Below are positions 35,858-46,887 of a DNA stretch of 64,000 nt, in pieces (the first letter of the stretch is position 1; each line of letters opens with the position of its first letter). Made by a program: the position numbers and the translations under genes. The notes beneath the pieces were generated by a model. The model was not told where the DNA came from and ran no database searches. It saw nothing but the letters and a program-made list of their open reading frames with translations. This stretch comes from Palsa-883 sp963847615 (GTDB taxonomy: Bacteria > Pseudomonadota > Alphaproteobacteria > Acetobacterales > Acetobacteraceae), in the NCBI GenBank assembly GCA_963847615.1, contig CAWKAN010000016.1, positions 248,001 through 312,000 on the forward strand, given 5' to 3'.

Positions 35858-38800
35858 ATGGCTTCGACGCAGTGGCAGTTCTGGATCGATCGCGGCGGCA
35901 CCTTCACCGACATCGTCGCCCGTGATCCCGACGGGCGCCTGTCGACCCACAAGCTGCTGAGCGAGAATCCCGGCCGCTACCGCGACGCCGCCATCGCCGG
36001 CATCAAGTCGGTGCTCGGCGTGCCGCTCGACCGGCCGATCCCGCCCGGGCTGATCGAGGCGGTGAAGATGGGCACCACGGTCGCCACCAACGCGCTGCTG
36101 GAGCGCAAGGGCGAGCGGGTGCTGCTGGTGGTCAACCGCGGCTTCGCCGACGCGCTGCGCATCGGCAACCAGGCGCGGCCGCGGCTGTTCGACCTGGCGA
36201 TCACCCTGCCCTCGATGCTGTACGAACAGGTGGTGGAGATCGACGGCCGCGTCGGCATCGATGGCGAGGAGATCGAGACGCTGGACGAGGAAGCCGCGCG
36301 CCGGCACTTCGCCCATGCCCGCGCCGCCGGCATCAACGCCTGCGCCATCGTGCTGCTGCACGCCTGGAAATACCCGGCGCACGAGCGGCGCCTGGCCGAG
36401 CTGGCGCGCGAGGCCGGCTTCACCCAGGTCTCCGCCAGCCACGCGGTCAGCCCGCTGCTGCGCCTGGTGCCGCGCGGCGACACCACGGTGGTGGACGCCT
36501 ACCTGTCGCCGATCCTGCGCCGCTACGTCGATCTGGTGGCCGGCGAGCTGGCCGGCACGCGGCTGTATTTCATGCAGTCGAACGGCGGCCTGGCGGAGGC
36601 GCACGCCTTCCAGGGCAAGGACGCGATCCTGTCGGGCCCGGCCGGCGGCATCGTCGGCGCCGCGCGCACCGCGGCGATGGCCGGGCTGGACAACATCATC
36701 GGCTTCGACATGGGCGGCACCTCGACCGACGTCGCGCTGTACGCCGGCGGGTTCGAGCGCGCGTTCGAGACCGAGGTGGCCGGCGTGCGCATGCGCGCGC
36801 CGATGATGGCGATCAACACGGTGGCGGCGGGTGGCGGCTCGATCCTGCATTTCGACGGGGCGCGGCTGCGCGTCGGGCCGGACAGCGCGGGGGCCGACCC
36901 CGGCCCGGCCTGCTACCGCCGCGGCGGGCCGCTGACGGTGACCGACGCGAATGTCTGCGTCGGCAAGATCCAGCCGGCGCATTTCCCGGCGATCTTCGGC
37001 CCCGGCGCGCGATCAGCCGTTGGACGCGGCCGTGGTGGGGGAAAAATTCGCCGCGCTCGCCGAGCAGATCGCGCAGGCGACCGGCCAGCCTCGGTCGCCG
37101 CAGGCGGCCGCCGAGGGGTTCCTGCAGATCGCCGTGGCCAACATGGCGAACGCGATCAAGCAGGTCTCGGTGCAGAAGGGCCACGACGTCAGCCGCTTCG
37201 CGCTGCAATGCTTCGGCGGCGCCGGCGGCCAGCACGCCTGCCTGGTGGCCGACGCGCTGGGCATGGAGACGGTGTTCATCCACCCCTTCGCCGGCGTGCT
37301 GTCGGCCTATGGCATGGGCCTGGCCGACCAGGCGGTGATGCGCGAGCAGGCGGTCGAGGTGCCGCTGGCGGCGGATGCGATGGCGGACCTGGAGGCGCTG
37401 GCCGATCGGCTGGTGGTCGAGGCCGGCGCGGCGCTGGCCAACCAGGGCGCCGATCCGGCGCGCATCAGCACGGCGTGCAGCCTGCACCTGCGCTACGCCG
37501 GCACCGAGGCGGCGCTGATCGTCGAGCTGACCACGCTGGAGCGCATCGTCGCCGATTTCACCGCGCTGCATCGCGCCCGCTTCGGCTTCGCCACGCCGGA
37601 CCGGCCGCTGGTGGTCGAGGCGGTGGCGGTCGAAGCCGCGTTCCCGGGCGACGCGGTGCAGGAGGCGACGCTCGCCGCGCGCGCGGCCGGCGCGCCGGCG
37701 CCGATCGATCGGATCGGCATCTTCTCCGGCGGGGCGGCGCACGACGCCCCGGTGTTCGACCGCACCGCGCTGCTGGCCGGCGACCGCATCGCCGGCCCGG
37801 CGCTGATCCGCGAGGCGAACGCCACGACGGTGGTGGAGCCCGGCTGGACCGCGGAGATCACCGCGCTGGACCACATGATGCTGCGCCGCACCGCGCCGCT
37901 GCCGGCGCGCGCGGCGGCCGGGGCGGGGCGGCCCGACCCGGTGCTGCTGGAACTGTTCAACAACCTGTTCATGAACGTTGCGGAACAAACCGGCGCGGTG
38001 CTGCAGAACACCTCGATGAGCGTGAACATCAAGGAGCGGCTGGACTTCTCCTGCGCCATCTTCGACGCCGAGGGCGGGCTGGTGGCGAACGCGCCGCACG
38101 TGCCGGTGCATCTGGGCGCGATGGGCGAGAGCGTGCGCACGGTGCTGCGCGCTGCGCGGCACGACGCTGAAGCCGGGCGACGTGGTGGCGCTGAACAACC
38201 CGTACAACGGCGGCACGCATCTGCCGGACGTCACCGTGATCACCCCGGTGTTCGACGCCGCCGGGCGGCGAGATCCGGTTCTTCGTCGGCTCGCGCGGGC
38301 ATCACGCCGATATCGGCGGCATCACGCCCGGCTCGACCCCGCCCGGTTCGCGCACGCTGGAGGAGGAAGGCGTGGTGATCGACGACTTCCTGCTGGTCAA
38401 CGGCGGGAGAATTCCGCGAGACGGCGTTCCGCGCGCTGCTGGCCGGCGCGAAATACCCGGCGCGCAGCCCCGACGTGAATGTCGCCGACATCAAGGCGCA
38501 GGTCGCCGCCAACGAGAAGGGCGTGCAGGAGCTGCAGCGCGTGGTCGCGCAGTTCGGCTGGGACACGGTGCGCGCCTATATGGGCCACGTGATGGACAAC
38601 GCCGAGGAATCGGTGCGCCGGGTGTTGGACCGGATCGGCAACGGCAGCTTCCGCTACACGATGGACAACGGCAAGAAGTTGCAGGTGGCGATCAGCGTCG
38701 ATCGCGCCAGCCGCAGCGCCGTCGTGGATTTTTCCGGCACCGGCAAGCAGGACGAGGCCAATTTCAACTCGCCGCCCGCGGTGACGCGCGCCGCGGTGCT

Positions 38801-39467
38801 GTACGTGTTCCGCTGCCTGGTCGGCGACGACATCCCGCTGAACGACGGCTGCCTGAAGCCGATCAAGCTGGTCATCCCGCCCGGCACCTTCCTGTCGCCG
38901 GAGCCGGGGGCCGCGGTGGTGGCGGGCAACACCGAGGTGTCGCAGGCCACCTGCAACGCGCTGTTCGGCGCGCTGGGGGCGATCGCCTGCAGCCAGGCGA
39001 CGATGAACAACTTCATCTTCGGCGACGCGCACCGCCAGTACTACGAAACGATCTGCGGCGGCACCGGCGCGGGGCCGGGGTTCGACGGCACCTCGGCGGT
39101 GCAGACGCACATGACCAACACGCGGATGACCGACCCCGAGGTGCTGGAACTGCGCTACCCGGTGCGGCTGGAACATTTCGGCATCCGGCGCGGGTCGGGC
39201 GGCGACGGCAAGTGGCGCGGCGGCGACGGCGCCATGCGGCGCATCCGCTTCCTGGAACCGATGACGGCGGTGATCGTCGCCTCGCGCCGCAATGTCGCGC
39301 CGTTCGGACTGGCAGGCGGCGAGGACGGGGCCATCGGACGGCAATGGGTGGAGCGCGCCAATGGCACGCACGAGCTGCTGACCGGCACCGACAGCGCGGA
39401 ACTCGACGCCGGCGATGCGTTCGTGATCGAAACCCCCGGCGGCGGCGGCTACGGCACGCCGGTCTGA
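35858..39467 (+). CDS. 5-oxoprolinase / hydantoinase A-B fusion, four frameshifts as read
   Basis: ATP-dependent amidohydrolase of the HyuA-HyuB/5-oxoprolinase family. HyuA part: FWIDRGGTFTDIVARDPDG, the phosphate-binding start, KMGTTVATNALLERKG, and FDMGGTSTDVALY. HyuB part: NNLFMNVAEQTGAVLQNTS, VIPPGTFLSPEPGAAVVAGN, GGTGAGPGFDG and HMTNTRMTDPEVLE. The frame breaks four times, always by one surplus base, near 37005-37010, 38151, 38262-38270 and 38403-38409. Removing them leaves 1202 codons with no other defect. Four +1 errors in one gene suggest poor local sequence; real decay is possible. As read, no full-length enzyme could be made. Confidence 0.85.
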
Positions 39468-39494
39468 AGCCGGCCCGGCGCGCTGCCCGGCTCA

Positions 39495-39956
39495 GGCGCC
39501 GCCCAACAATGAATGAATCGATCGAGGTTGTGCAGCCGGGCGCCCCGGTGGGCAGGGTGCGCGCATTTGGCCCGTGTCGCCGGCTTGCCTGGGCTGCCCG
39601 CACTGGTGTTTCGGGAATTGCGGCAACGCGGGAAAGCAAGTAATCAAGCGGACACAGAGTTACACAGAGTGTCCACAGAGTTTCACAGAGAAAGCAAATA
39701 GCGCTGCGCGCAAGGTCTTATGACCCGCACATCCGTCATCAGCGCGAAGCGCCAATAAATACTTCTCTGTGAAACTCTGTGGACACTCTGTGTAACTCTG
39801 TGTCCGCTTGATTACTTGCTTGACTTGCTTGCCGTGCAGGTGGCGCCTGCAATCTGATGGGTCGCCATCAGGATTGATGCCGAGCCAGTGCACCTGGAAT
39901 GGAACTACGCAGCCTGGCCAGGGCGCACCTCGAACCGACAATTGTTGAGCGTTGCC
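39495..39956. repeat. ~470-bp palindromic repeat element, copy B
   Basis: Inverted copy of the element at 17117-17590. Ends are GGCGCCGCCCAACAA (39495-39509) and the complement of GGCAACGCTCAACAA (39942-39956). The inner palindrome (39634-39821) repeats the CACAGAG arms and GCGC core of copy A almost base for base, and the flanks (for example the CCTGGCCAGG region) also match. It fills the gap between the hydantoinase gene and maeB. Confidence 0.75.
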
Positions 39957-40185
39957 CTGGCGGCCCCGGCGGCAGGTCCGGACGCCGTCCGGGGTGGCGT
40001 CCGCTTGCTCGGCTTCGCCGCCCCGGCCGCCTGCCGCTTGCTCGCTGCCGCGGCTCGACTCCCGCGCGAAATCCCTGGCCTGCGTCCCCGTCGCGCCACA
40101 CCTGCGAACCCGCCGGCTTCCCAGCCTCCCCCCGCACCGGCATGATGGCCTCGCACACGCGAACGACGGTTGCGGGGAAACGATC

Positions 40186-42473
<2,288 letters not shown>

Positions 42474-42489
42474 GCCAATCGGGCGAACG

Positions 42490-42787
42490 CAAGCAAGGTC
42501 GGGGCTCCGCCCCGAACCCCGCCAGGGGGGCGTTGCCCCCCTGGACCCCCCACCAGAGGCAGCGGCCTCTGGACTCCATGACTGGGAGTGTGGGGAGGGG
42601 GAGGGGGCGGGTGGGCGAGGCACCGGTGTTCGTCCGGCGTGCCGGACGAACACCGGTGCCTCGCCCACCCGCCCCCTCCCCCTCCCCACACTCCCAGTGA
42701 AGGGTTCCAAGGGCTCCGCCCTTGGCGGGGTTCCAAGGGGCAGCGCCCCTTGGTGGGGTCTGGGGCGAAGCCCCAGCCTTGTTTGCG
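42490..42787. repeat. ~290-bp multi-hairpin element, copy P2
   Basis: Ends are GCAAGCAAGG (left) and CCTTGTTTGC (right). The central perfect palindrome is 42582-42697 (56-base arms, loop CGTG). Shell hairpins are as in P1 but in the opposite orientation. The inner ~25 bases of each arm (from GCACCGGTG to GTCCGG) are unlike P1 or P3, but complementary within this copy. Confidence 0.85.
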
Positions 42788-42871
42788 TTCACCCGATTGC
42801 CCTGTCGGGGCGTGCGGTTTGGCTTGCGGCGCGGGGCGGGCTTGTGCAGGATGCCTTCCGCAGCAACAACC

Positions 42872-42886
42872 GAAAGGAGGTGATCC
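42872..42886 (+). promoter_or_regulatory. Fully extended Shine-Dalgarno sequence
   Basis: GAAAGGAGGTGATCC is the exact complement of the 3' tail of bacterial 16S rRNA over 15 bases, far longer than the usual 4-6. The GTG of a 24-codon ORF begins one base later, giving the normal 7-base spacing from AGGAGG. Confidence 0.7.
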
Positions 42887-42887
42887 A

Positions 42888-42962
42888 GTGTCTCATTGTT
42901 TGATCGCGGCGCCGAGGGCCGTGGCCTGGATCTCCACAGCGAACGCGTGCGGGGTCGCCTAG
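42888..42962 (+). CDS. 24-residue peptide ORF with an extreme ribosome site
   Basis: GTG 42888 to TAG 42962 codes for 24 residues: a short start (VSHCLIAAPRAVAW) and a polar end with a second Cys near the C-terminus. It is preceded by a 15-base perfect anti-Shine-Dalgarno match and followed after 33 bases by a hairpin (42996-43027). The arrangement of ribosome site, tiny ORF and terminator looks like a stand-alone small gene or a translated leader. I cannot assign a function. It is too small for family recognition by eye. Confidence 0.5.
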   Translation: MSHCLIAAPRAVAWISTANACGVA

Positions 42963-42995
42963 GGCTTTCGGGCTTCGACGCCCACAGACAATGCC

Positions 42996-43027
42996 GAAGG
43001 CTCCGGGGCGCCAGCCTCGGAGCCTTC
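42996..43027. terminator. Hairpin terminator between the 24-codon ORF and the CMD gene
   Basis: GAAGGCTCCG at 42996-43005 pairs exactly with CGGAGCCTTC at 43018-43027 across a 12-base loop. It could serve the small plus-strand ORF and the minus-strand gene that ends at 43041. Confidence 0.65.
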
Positions 43028-43040
43028 TCCGCCTCTGGCC

Positions 43041-43793
43041 TCAGCCGAGGAAATCCGCGCCCAGCGCCACCAGCCCGTTCAATGCCGGCGGAAAGCCGCT
43101 GAACGGCGCGGTCTGGATCACCGCTTCCACCACCTCGGGGCGGCTGGCGCCGACATTCAGGGCCGAGTGGCCGAACCGGCGCAGCTGCTCGGGCAGGCGC
43201 AGCGCGGTGAAGGCGGCGACCGCGAGCAGGGCCCGCTGGCGCGGGGTCAGGCCGGGGCGGAACCAGATCACGCCGTAGCCGTATTGGATCGCCAGGCCGT
43301 AGAGCGCGCCGGCGACCGGGTTGTCGGGCGCCGCGTAGCCGTCCTTGCTGCGCTCGGCGTGCAGCGACGCCATCCGTTCGCGGCCGCGGCGGGACAGCTC
43401 GTCGAGCGTCACCGGCTCCTCCGGCTCCGCCGGCAGCGGCAGGCCGCTTGCCGCGAACAGCTCCTCGGCCAGGCCGAGGGTTTCCTCGGCGGCGGAGAAC
43501 CCGGCGTACAGCCCGACCTGGAGCAACACCTCGCGGATCGTCAGCGGCGTCAGCCCCAGGTCGAGTGCGGCGCCGATGTGCCGGCGCAGGGCGCGCAGGC
43601 GTGGCAACACCCCGAGCGCGCCCAGCGTGCAGATCATGCGGTCCGCCATCGCCAGGCCGGGACGCGACCAGATGGCGCCATAGGCCGCCTCGTCCAGCAT
43701 GCGCGCGAGGCCGGCCGGAACCGGGTTGTCGGGGCCGAACAGTGTCTCCCGCTGGCGCGCACCGGCCGCGCGCAGGTCGTTGAGCGTGGTCAT
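43041..43793 (-). CDS. Carboxymuconolactone decarboxylase-family protein, two domains
   Basis: A 250-residue protein made of two CMD/AhpD-like domains. Domain 1 holds YGAIWSRPGLAMADRMICTL and HIGAALDLGLTPLTIREVLL; domain 2 holds YGVIWFRPGLTPRQRALLAV and HSALNVGASRPEVVEAVIQT. The CxxC pair of peroxidase-type AhpD is absent, so it is closer to PcaC-like decarboxylases or uncharacterised fusion forms. GGAGG lies upstream of ATG 43793. It is transcribed towards the shared hairpin at 42996-43027 and is divergent from the hydrolase gene at 43866. Confidence 0.85.
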   Translation of the reverse strand: MTTLNDLRAAGARQRETLFGPDNPVPAGLARMLDEAAYGAIWSRPGLAMADRMICTLGALGVLPRLRALRRHIGAALDLGLTPLTIREVLLQVGLYAGFSAAEETLGLAEELFAASGLPLPAEPEEPVTLDELSRRGRERMASLHAERSKDGYAAPDNPVAGALYGLAIQYGYGVIWFRPGLTPRQRALLAVAAFTALRLPEQLRRFGHSALNVGASRPEVVEAVIQTAPFSGFPPALNGLVALGADFLG

Positions 43794-43865
43794 CGATATT
43801 TCCTCCAGCCCCATTTCGCGCCAATCTGCTTCGCACCAGTCTGCGCCAGGAACGGAGATACGGCC

Positions 43866-44603
43866 ATGCCACGCGTGCTGCGCTGCCTGTTGCTGCCGAT
43901 GCTGCTGCTCGCTGTCGCGGCGCGCGCGCAGGAGGCCGTCCGGCTGCCGACGCGGCCAGGCGTGACGCAATCCATCCTGTTCACCGGCGTGGCGCATCCG
44001 CTGGCGAGCCTGATCCTGTTTCCCGGCGGCTCCGGCCTGCTGTCCGCGGTGCGCAACAACTTCCTGGTCCGTGCGGCACCGAGCTTCGCCGCGCTGGGCT
44101 TCGCCGTCGCGATTGCCGATTCGCCATCGGACCAGCCGGGGGGCATGTCGAACGGGTTCCGCATGAGCGAGGCGCAGGCCCAGGACATTGCCGCCGTCAT
44201 CGACTTCCTGCGCCAGCGCGCGGCGGTGCCGGTGTGGCTGGTCGGCACCAGCCGCGGCACGATCTCGGCCGCCAACGTCGGCGTGCGGCTGGGACCGCCG
44301 CGCGTCGCCGGCGTGGTGCTGACCTCCACCGTCTGGCTCTCCGCGATCCCCGAGGTGCCGCTGGAGCAGCTTCGCGTGCCCACCCTGGTCGTGCACAACC
44401 GCGATGACGGCTGCCGGAACAGCCCGTTCGCCAGCGCGGCGCCCGGGTTGGACCGGCTCACTGCCGCGCCGGCGAAGGCGCTGATCACGGTTGCCGGCGG
44501 CATGTCGCGCAGCCCGCCGTGCGATGCGCTGTCGCCGCACGGCTATTACGGCATCGAGGATCAGGTCGTGCCGCCGATCGCCGCCTGGATCAAGGCGCAC
44601 TGA
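43866..44603 (+). CDS. Secreted alpha/beta-hydrolase-like protein
   Basis: A 245-residue exported protein. The N-terminus (VLRCLLLPMLLLAVAARAQE) is a signal peptide, cut likely after ARA. The mature part has alpha/beta-hydrolase features: SLILFPGGSGLL (oxyanion-like loop), the nucleophile elbow-like VGTSRGTISAAN with Ser in G-T-S-R-G, an Asp region VVHNRDDGC and His near the end (SPHGYYGIEDQV). It resembles uncharacterised hydrolases rather than a named esterase. It is followed closely by the hydroxyacid dehydrogenase gene on the same strand. The substrate is unknown. Confidence 0.75.
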   Translation: MPRVLRCLLLPMLLLAVAARAQEAVRLPTRPGVTQSILFTGVAHPLASLILFPGGSGLLSAVRNNFLVRAAPSFAALGFAVAIADSPSDQPGGMSNGFRMSEAQAQDIAAVIDFLRQRAAVPVWLVGTSRGTISAANVGVRLGPPRVAGVVLTSTVWLSAIPEVPLEQLRVPTLVVHNRDDGCRNSPFASAAPGLDRLTAAPAKALITVAGGMSRSPPCDALSPHGYYGIEDQVVPPIAAWIKAH

Positions 44604-44648
44604 GCGGGCAGAGTGGCCGCCGCACCACCGCGAAAGCCAAGCCGCGCC

Positions 44649-45608
44649 ATGAATGAATGCATCCTGCTATGGGCCCCGCTCGACCGCGACTATCTGCCGG
44701 GACGGGTCGGCGAATTCCCCGACGTGCGCATGCCGATCGTCGAGTCGATCGACGACCTGCCGCGGCTGCTGGCGGGGGCGGATGCGATCGTGATGCTGGG
44801 CCACTTCTACACCGCGCAGGCCGCCGCGGTGATCAGGCAGCACGGGCGGAAGCTGCGCTGGATCCAGTTGACCACCGCCGGCTACGACAGCGTGATCACC
44901 CATGGCGTGCCGCCGGGCGTGGTGGTGACCAACGCCGGACACAGCCACGGCCCGATGGTCGCCGAGCATGCCGTGATGCTGCTGCTGGCGCTGATCCGCC
45001 GGCTGCCGGCCTTCGCCAGGCGGCAGGCGGCGCACGAATTCGACCGTGCCATTGCGCTGAAGCTGACCACGCTGGAGGGGGCGACGGTCGCCGTGATCGG
45101 CCTCGGCGGCATCGGGCGCGAAACCGCCCGGCGCGCCAGGGCGTTCGGCGCGCACCTGCTGGGGGTCTCGCGCTCCGGCCGGCCGGAGCAGCTGGTGGAC
45201 GAGGTGTTTCCTGCCGCCGGCCTGCATGCGGCACTGGCGCGGGCCGACGCCGTGGTGGTCGCCGCTGCCCTGACCGAGGCGACCCACGGGCTGATCGATG
45301 CGGCGGCGATCGCGGCGATGAAGCCGGGCGCGGTGCTGGTGAACATCGCCCGCGGCGCGATCGTGCGAACCGCGCCGCTGATGGCGGCGCTGCACAGCGG
45401 ACAGCTGTCCGGGGCCGGGCTGGACGTGACCGACCCGGAACCGCTGCCGCCCGATCATCCGCTGTGGGACTGTCCGAACCTGATCATCACGCCGCATGTC
45501 TCGGGGATCGGCAGCGTGCCGGTGCGGCGGCGCATCGGCGACGTGGTGATGGAGAACCTGCGCCGGCTGCGCGCGGGGGAGGCGTTGACCCATGTCGTCG
45601 CCGGCTAG
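44649..45608 (+). CDS. D-2-hydroxyacid dehydrogenase family protein
   Basis: NAD(P)-dependent oxidoreductase that interconverts 2-oxoacids and D-2-hydroxyacids. The 319-residue product has the family plan: substrate-domain start (LLWAPLDRDYLPG), IQLTTAGYDSVITHGVPP, NAGHSHGPMVAEHAVMLLL, the dinucleotide motif VIGLGGIGRETARRARAFG, VNIARGAIVRTAPLMAAL with the catalytic Arg, GLDVTDPEPLPPDHPLWD with the acid, and the His in IITPHVSG. Start ATG 44649 (MNECILLW) is the first one giving the domain. It starts 45 bases after the hydrolase gene, so the two may be co-transcribed. Confidence 0.92.
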   Translation: MNECILLWAPLDRDYLPGRVGEFPDVRMPIVESIDDLPRLLAGADAIVMLGHFYTAQAAAVIRQHGRKLRWIQLTTAGYDSVITHGVPPGVVVTNAGHSHGPMVAEHAVMLLLALIRRLPAFARRQAAHEFDRAIALKLTTLEGATVAVIGLGGIGRETARRARAFGAHLLGVSRSGRPEQLVDEVFPAAGLHAALARADAVVVAAALTEATHGLIDAAAIAAMKPGAVLVNIARGAIVRTAPLMAALHSGQLSGAGLDVTDPEPLPPDHPLWDCPNLIITPHVSGIGSVPVRRRIGDVVMENLRRLRAGEALTHVVAG

Positions 45609-45823
45609 TGCGCCGTGTCGTTGATATTGCCTGGATTCATGCTCCAACGATCGTCACTGACGGCGTCGCAAGCAAGCCGCGACGTCGCCACAAGATCGGT
45701 GACGCAGGTGACAAGTCCCCCTGCACTGTGATCCTGACCGGTTGAGCAAAGTCCGGCCGTGGCTCGGAGAGGCTGCGATCGCCTGCGGCCTCGGCCCGCG
45801 TTGCGCGCTGGTGGCGCGGCGGG

Positions 45824-46374
45824 GCAAGAAAGAATTTACCGCAGATGAAGCAAGGCGATGCACGCCGATGCACGCCGATGGGTCCGTGCGGTTCACCGGT
45901 CGTGCGCCGCGCGTTTGGTCTCCAGGCGCGGCTTGCCGAAATCAAGCGGCAGGCAGAGCGGCGGGCCGGTCGCTTTGCGGTCATTGGCGCATCGCATCCG
46001 GCCCAAGGGTCAAGCAGCCCGGGGACATGCGTGCGTCGTCCAGCGCTTTGACGGTGTTCAGCTCAGCCGGACGTGCGTCCTCGACCGGCAGGTCCACGAA
46101 GTCGCCGCCGACCACCACGTTCCTGTCGTACACCCCGGCGGCACATTATTGCATAACCGATAGGACCCCGGCCTTCGCCGGGGCAGGCTCTCGCACGAAC
46201 CGCAGATGCCAACGCATTCTCATACACCTTTTCCAGGAACCCGGCCCCAGGCGTATCGAGCACGCTGAACGCGCAGCCGATCACCGACCCCCGAACAGAT
46301 CATTCAGCACGGCGCCATCGGCGTGCATCGGCGTGCATCGCCTTGCTTCATCTGCGGCAAAATTCTTGCTTCGC
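45824..46374. repeat. Inverted-repeat-bounded element carrying a GxxExxY pseudogene
   Basis: The left arm 45824-45881 (GCAAGAAAGAATTTACCGC, then AGATGAAGCAAGGCGATGC and GCACGCCGATG units) is matched by its complement at 46316-46374 (..ATCGGCGTGCATCGCC.., ..CTTCATCTGCGGC.., AAAATTCTTGC). The space between holds only the remains of a GxxExxY-family gene. The ends resemble the GCAAG/CTTGC ends of the other palindromic elements here. Confidence 0.75.
45893..46330 (-). pseudogene. Degraded GxxExxY-family gene
   Basis: Pieces of a GxxExxY protein appear in order but in different frames: MHADGAVLNDL, then VIGCAFSVLDTPGAGFLEKV and YENALA (the GxxExxY-type helix), then VYDRNVVVGGDFVDLPVEDA with KALDDA, and finally LCLPLDFGKPRLETKRAAHD before TGA at 45893. 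Between YENALA and the second block some 60 bases are inserted that contain a small GC-rich hairpin also found at about 54014-54038. Function of this family is poorly known; this copy cannot make a protein. Confidence 0.8.
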
Positions 46375-46887
46375 GGTGCCGCGGACAGATGGTTACGGGC
46401 GTGTTGACGCGCCTGCGATGCGCCACATCGTAACCGGCCCGGAGATGCCGAGGTGATGCAGCGCAAGCCCGGCACGACCCTCATGCGCTCGCCCGTTCCT
46501 CGAGCGTCAGGCCTTCCCAGCGCCGCGATCAAGCCACCGCCAAGCGGGCAGAATCCCCGCGCAGCGGTAGCAGTGCCCCGGGTTGCTCATAGTGTGTGGT
46601 TACCGCGTCCGCCTGCGACCTCGGTAGAGTACCGCAAGCGGATCGGGAAATCGCCGCAGAGTCAGTGACGCAGGGCACTAGTCCGCATGTCTCACACTGT
46701 CGCGGGCGCTGGCTCGGTGCTTGCCGCGCCCCAAGGGACCATGGGGGTTTTCGCGCCTGGCGAAGACAGCCGGTCTTGGCGGAGACAGACTGTCCGGAGC
46801 GGCCAAAATGAGAATTGCTGGCCGGCCGGCGATGCCGTGGCAGGTCGTGGCAGCCGGTGCTAGGCATTGCCCAGGAGGAGCTTCGCC
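46375..46887. other. Intergenic stretch without a supported gene
   Basis: About 510 bases between the GxxExxY element and the dihydroorotase gene. ORFs on both strands are short and without family features. GGAGGAG at the right end is the ribosome site of the next gene. No clear promoter or terminator was recognised. Confidence 0.4.

Noticed and set aside
36951..38378. Separate second ORF read as an independent HyuA/B gene
   Set aside because: Its N-terminus is antisense-like text and conserved blocks continue directly from the upstream ORF once one base is removed, so it is one gene with frameshifts.
42872..42888. Possible fragment of the 3' end of a 16S rRNA gene on the minus strand
   Set aside because: The match to the complement of the 16S tail stops after about 17 bases, and an ORF start follows at ideal spacing, so a ribosome site is the better reading.
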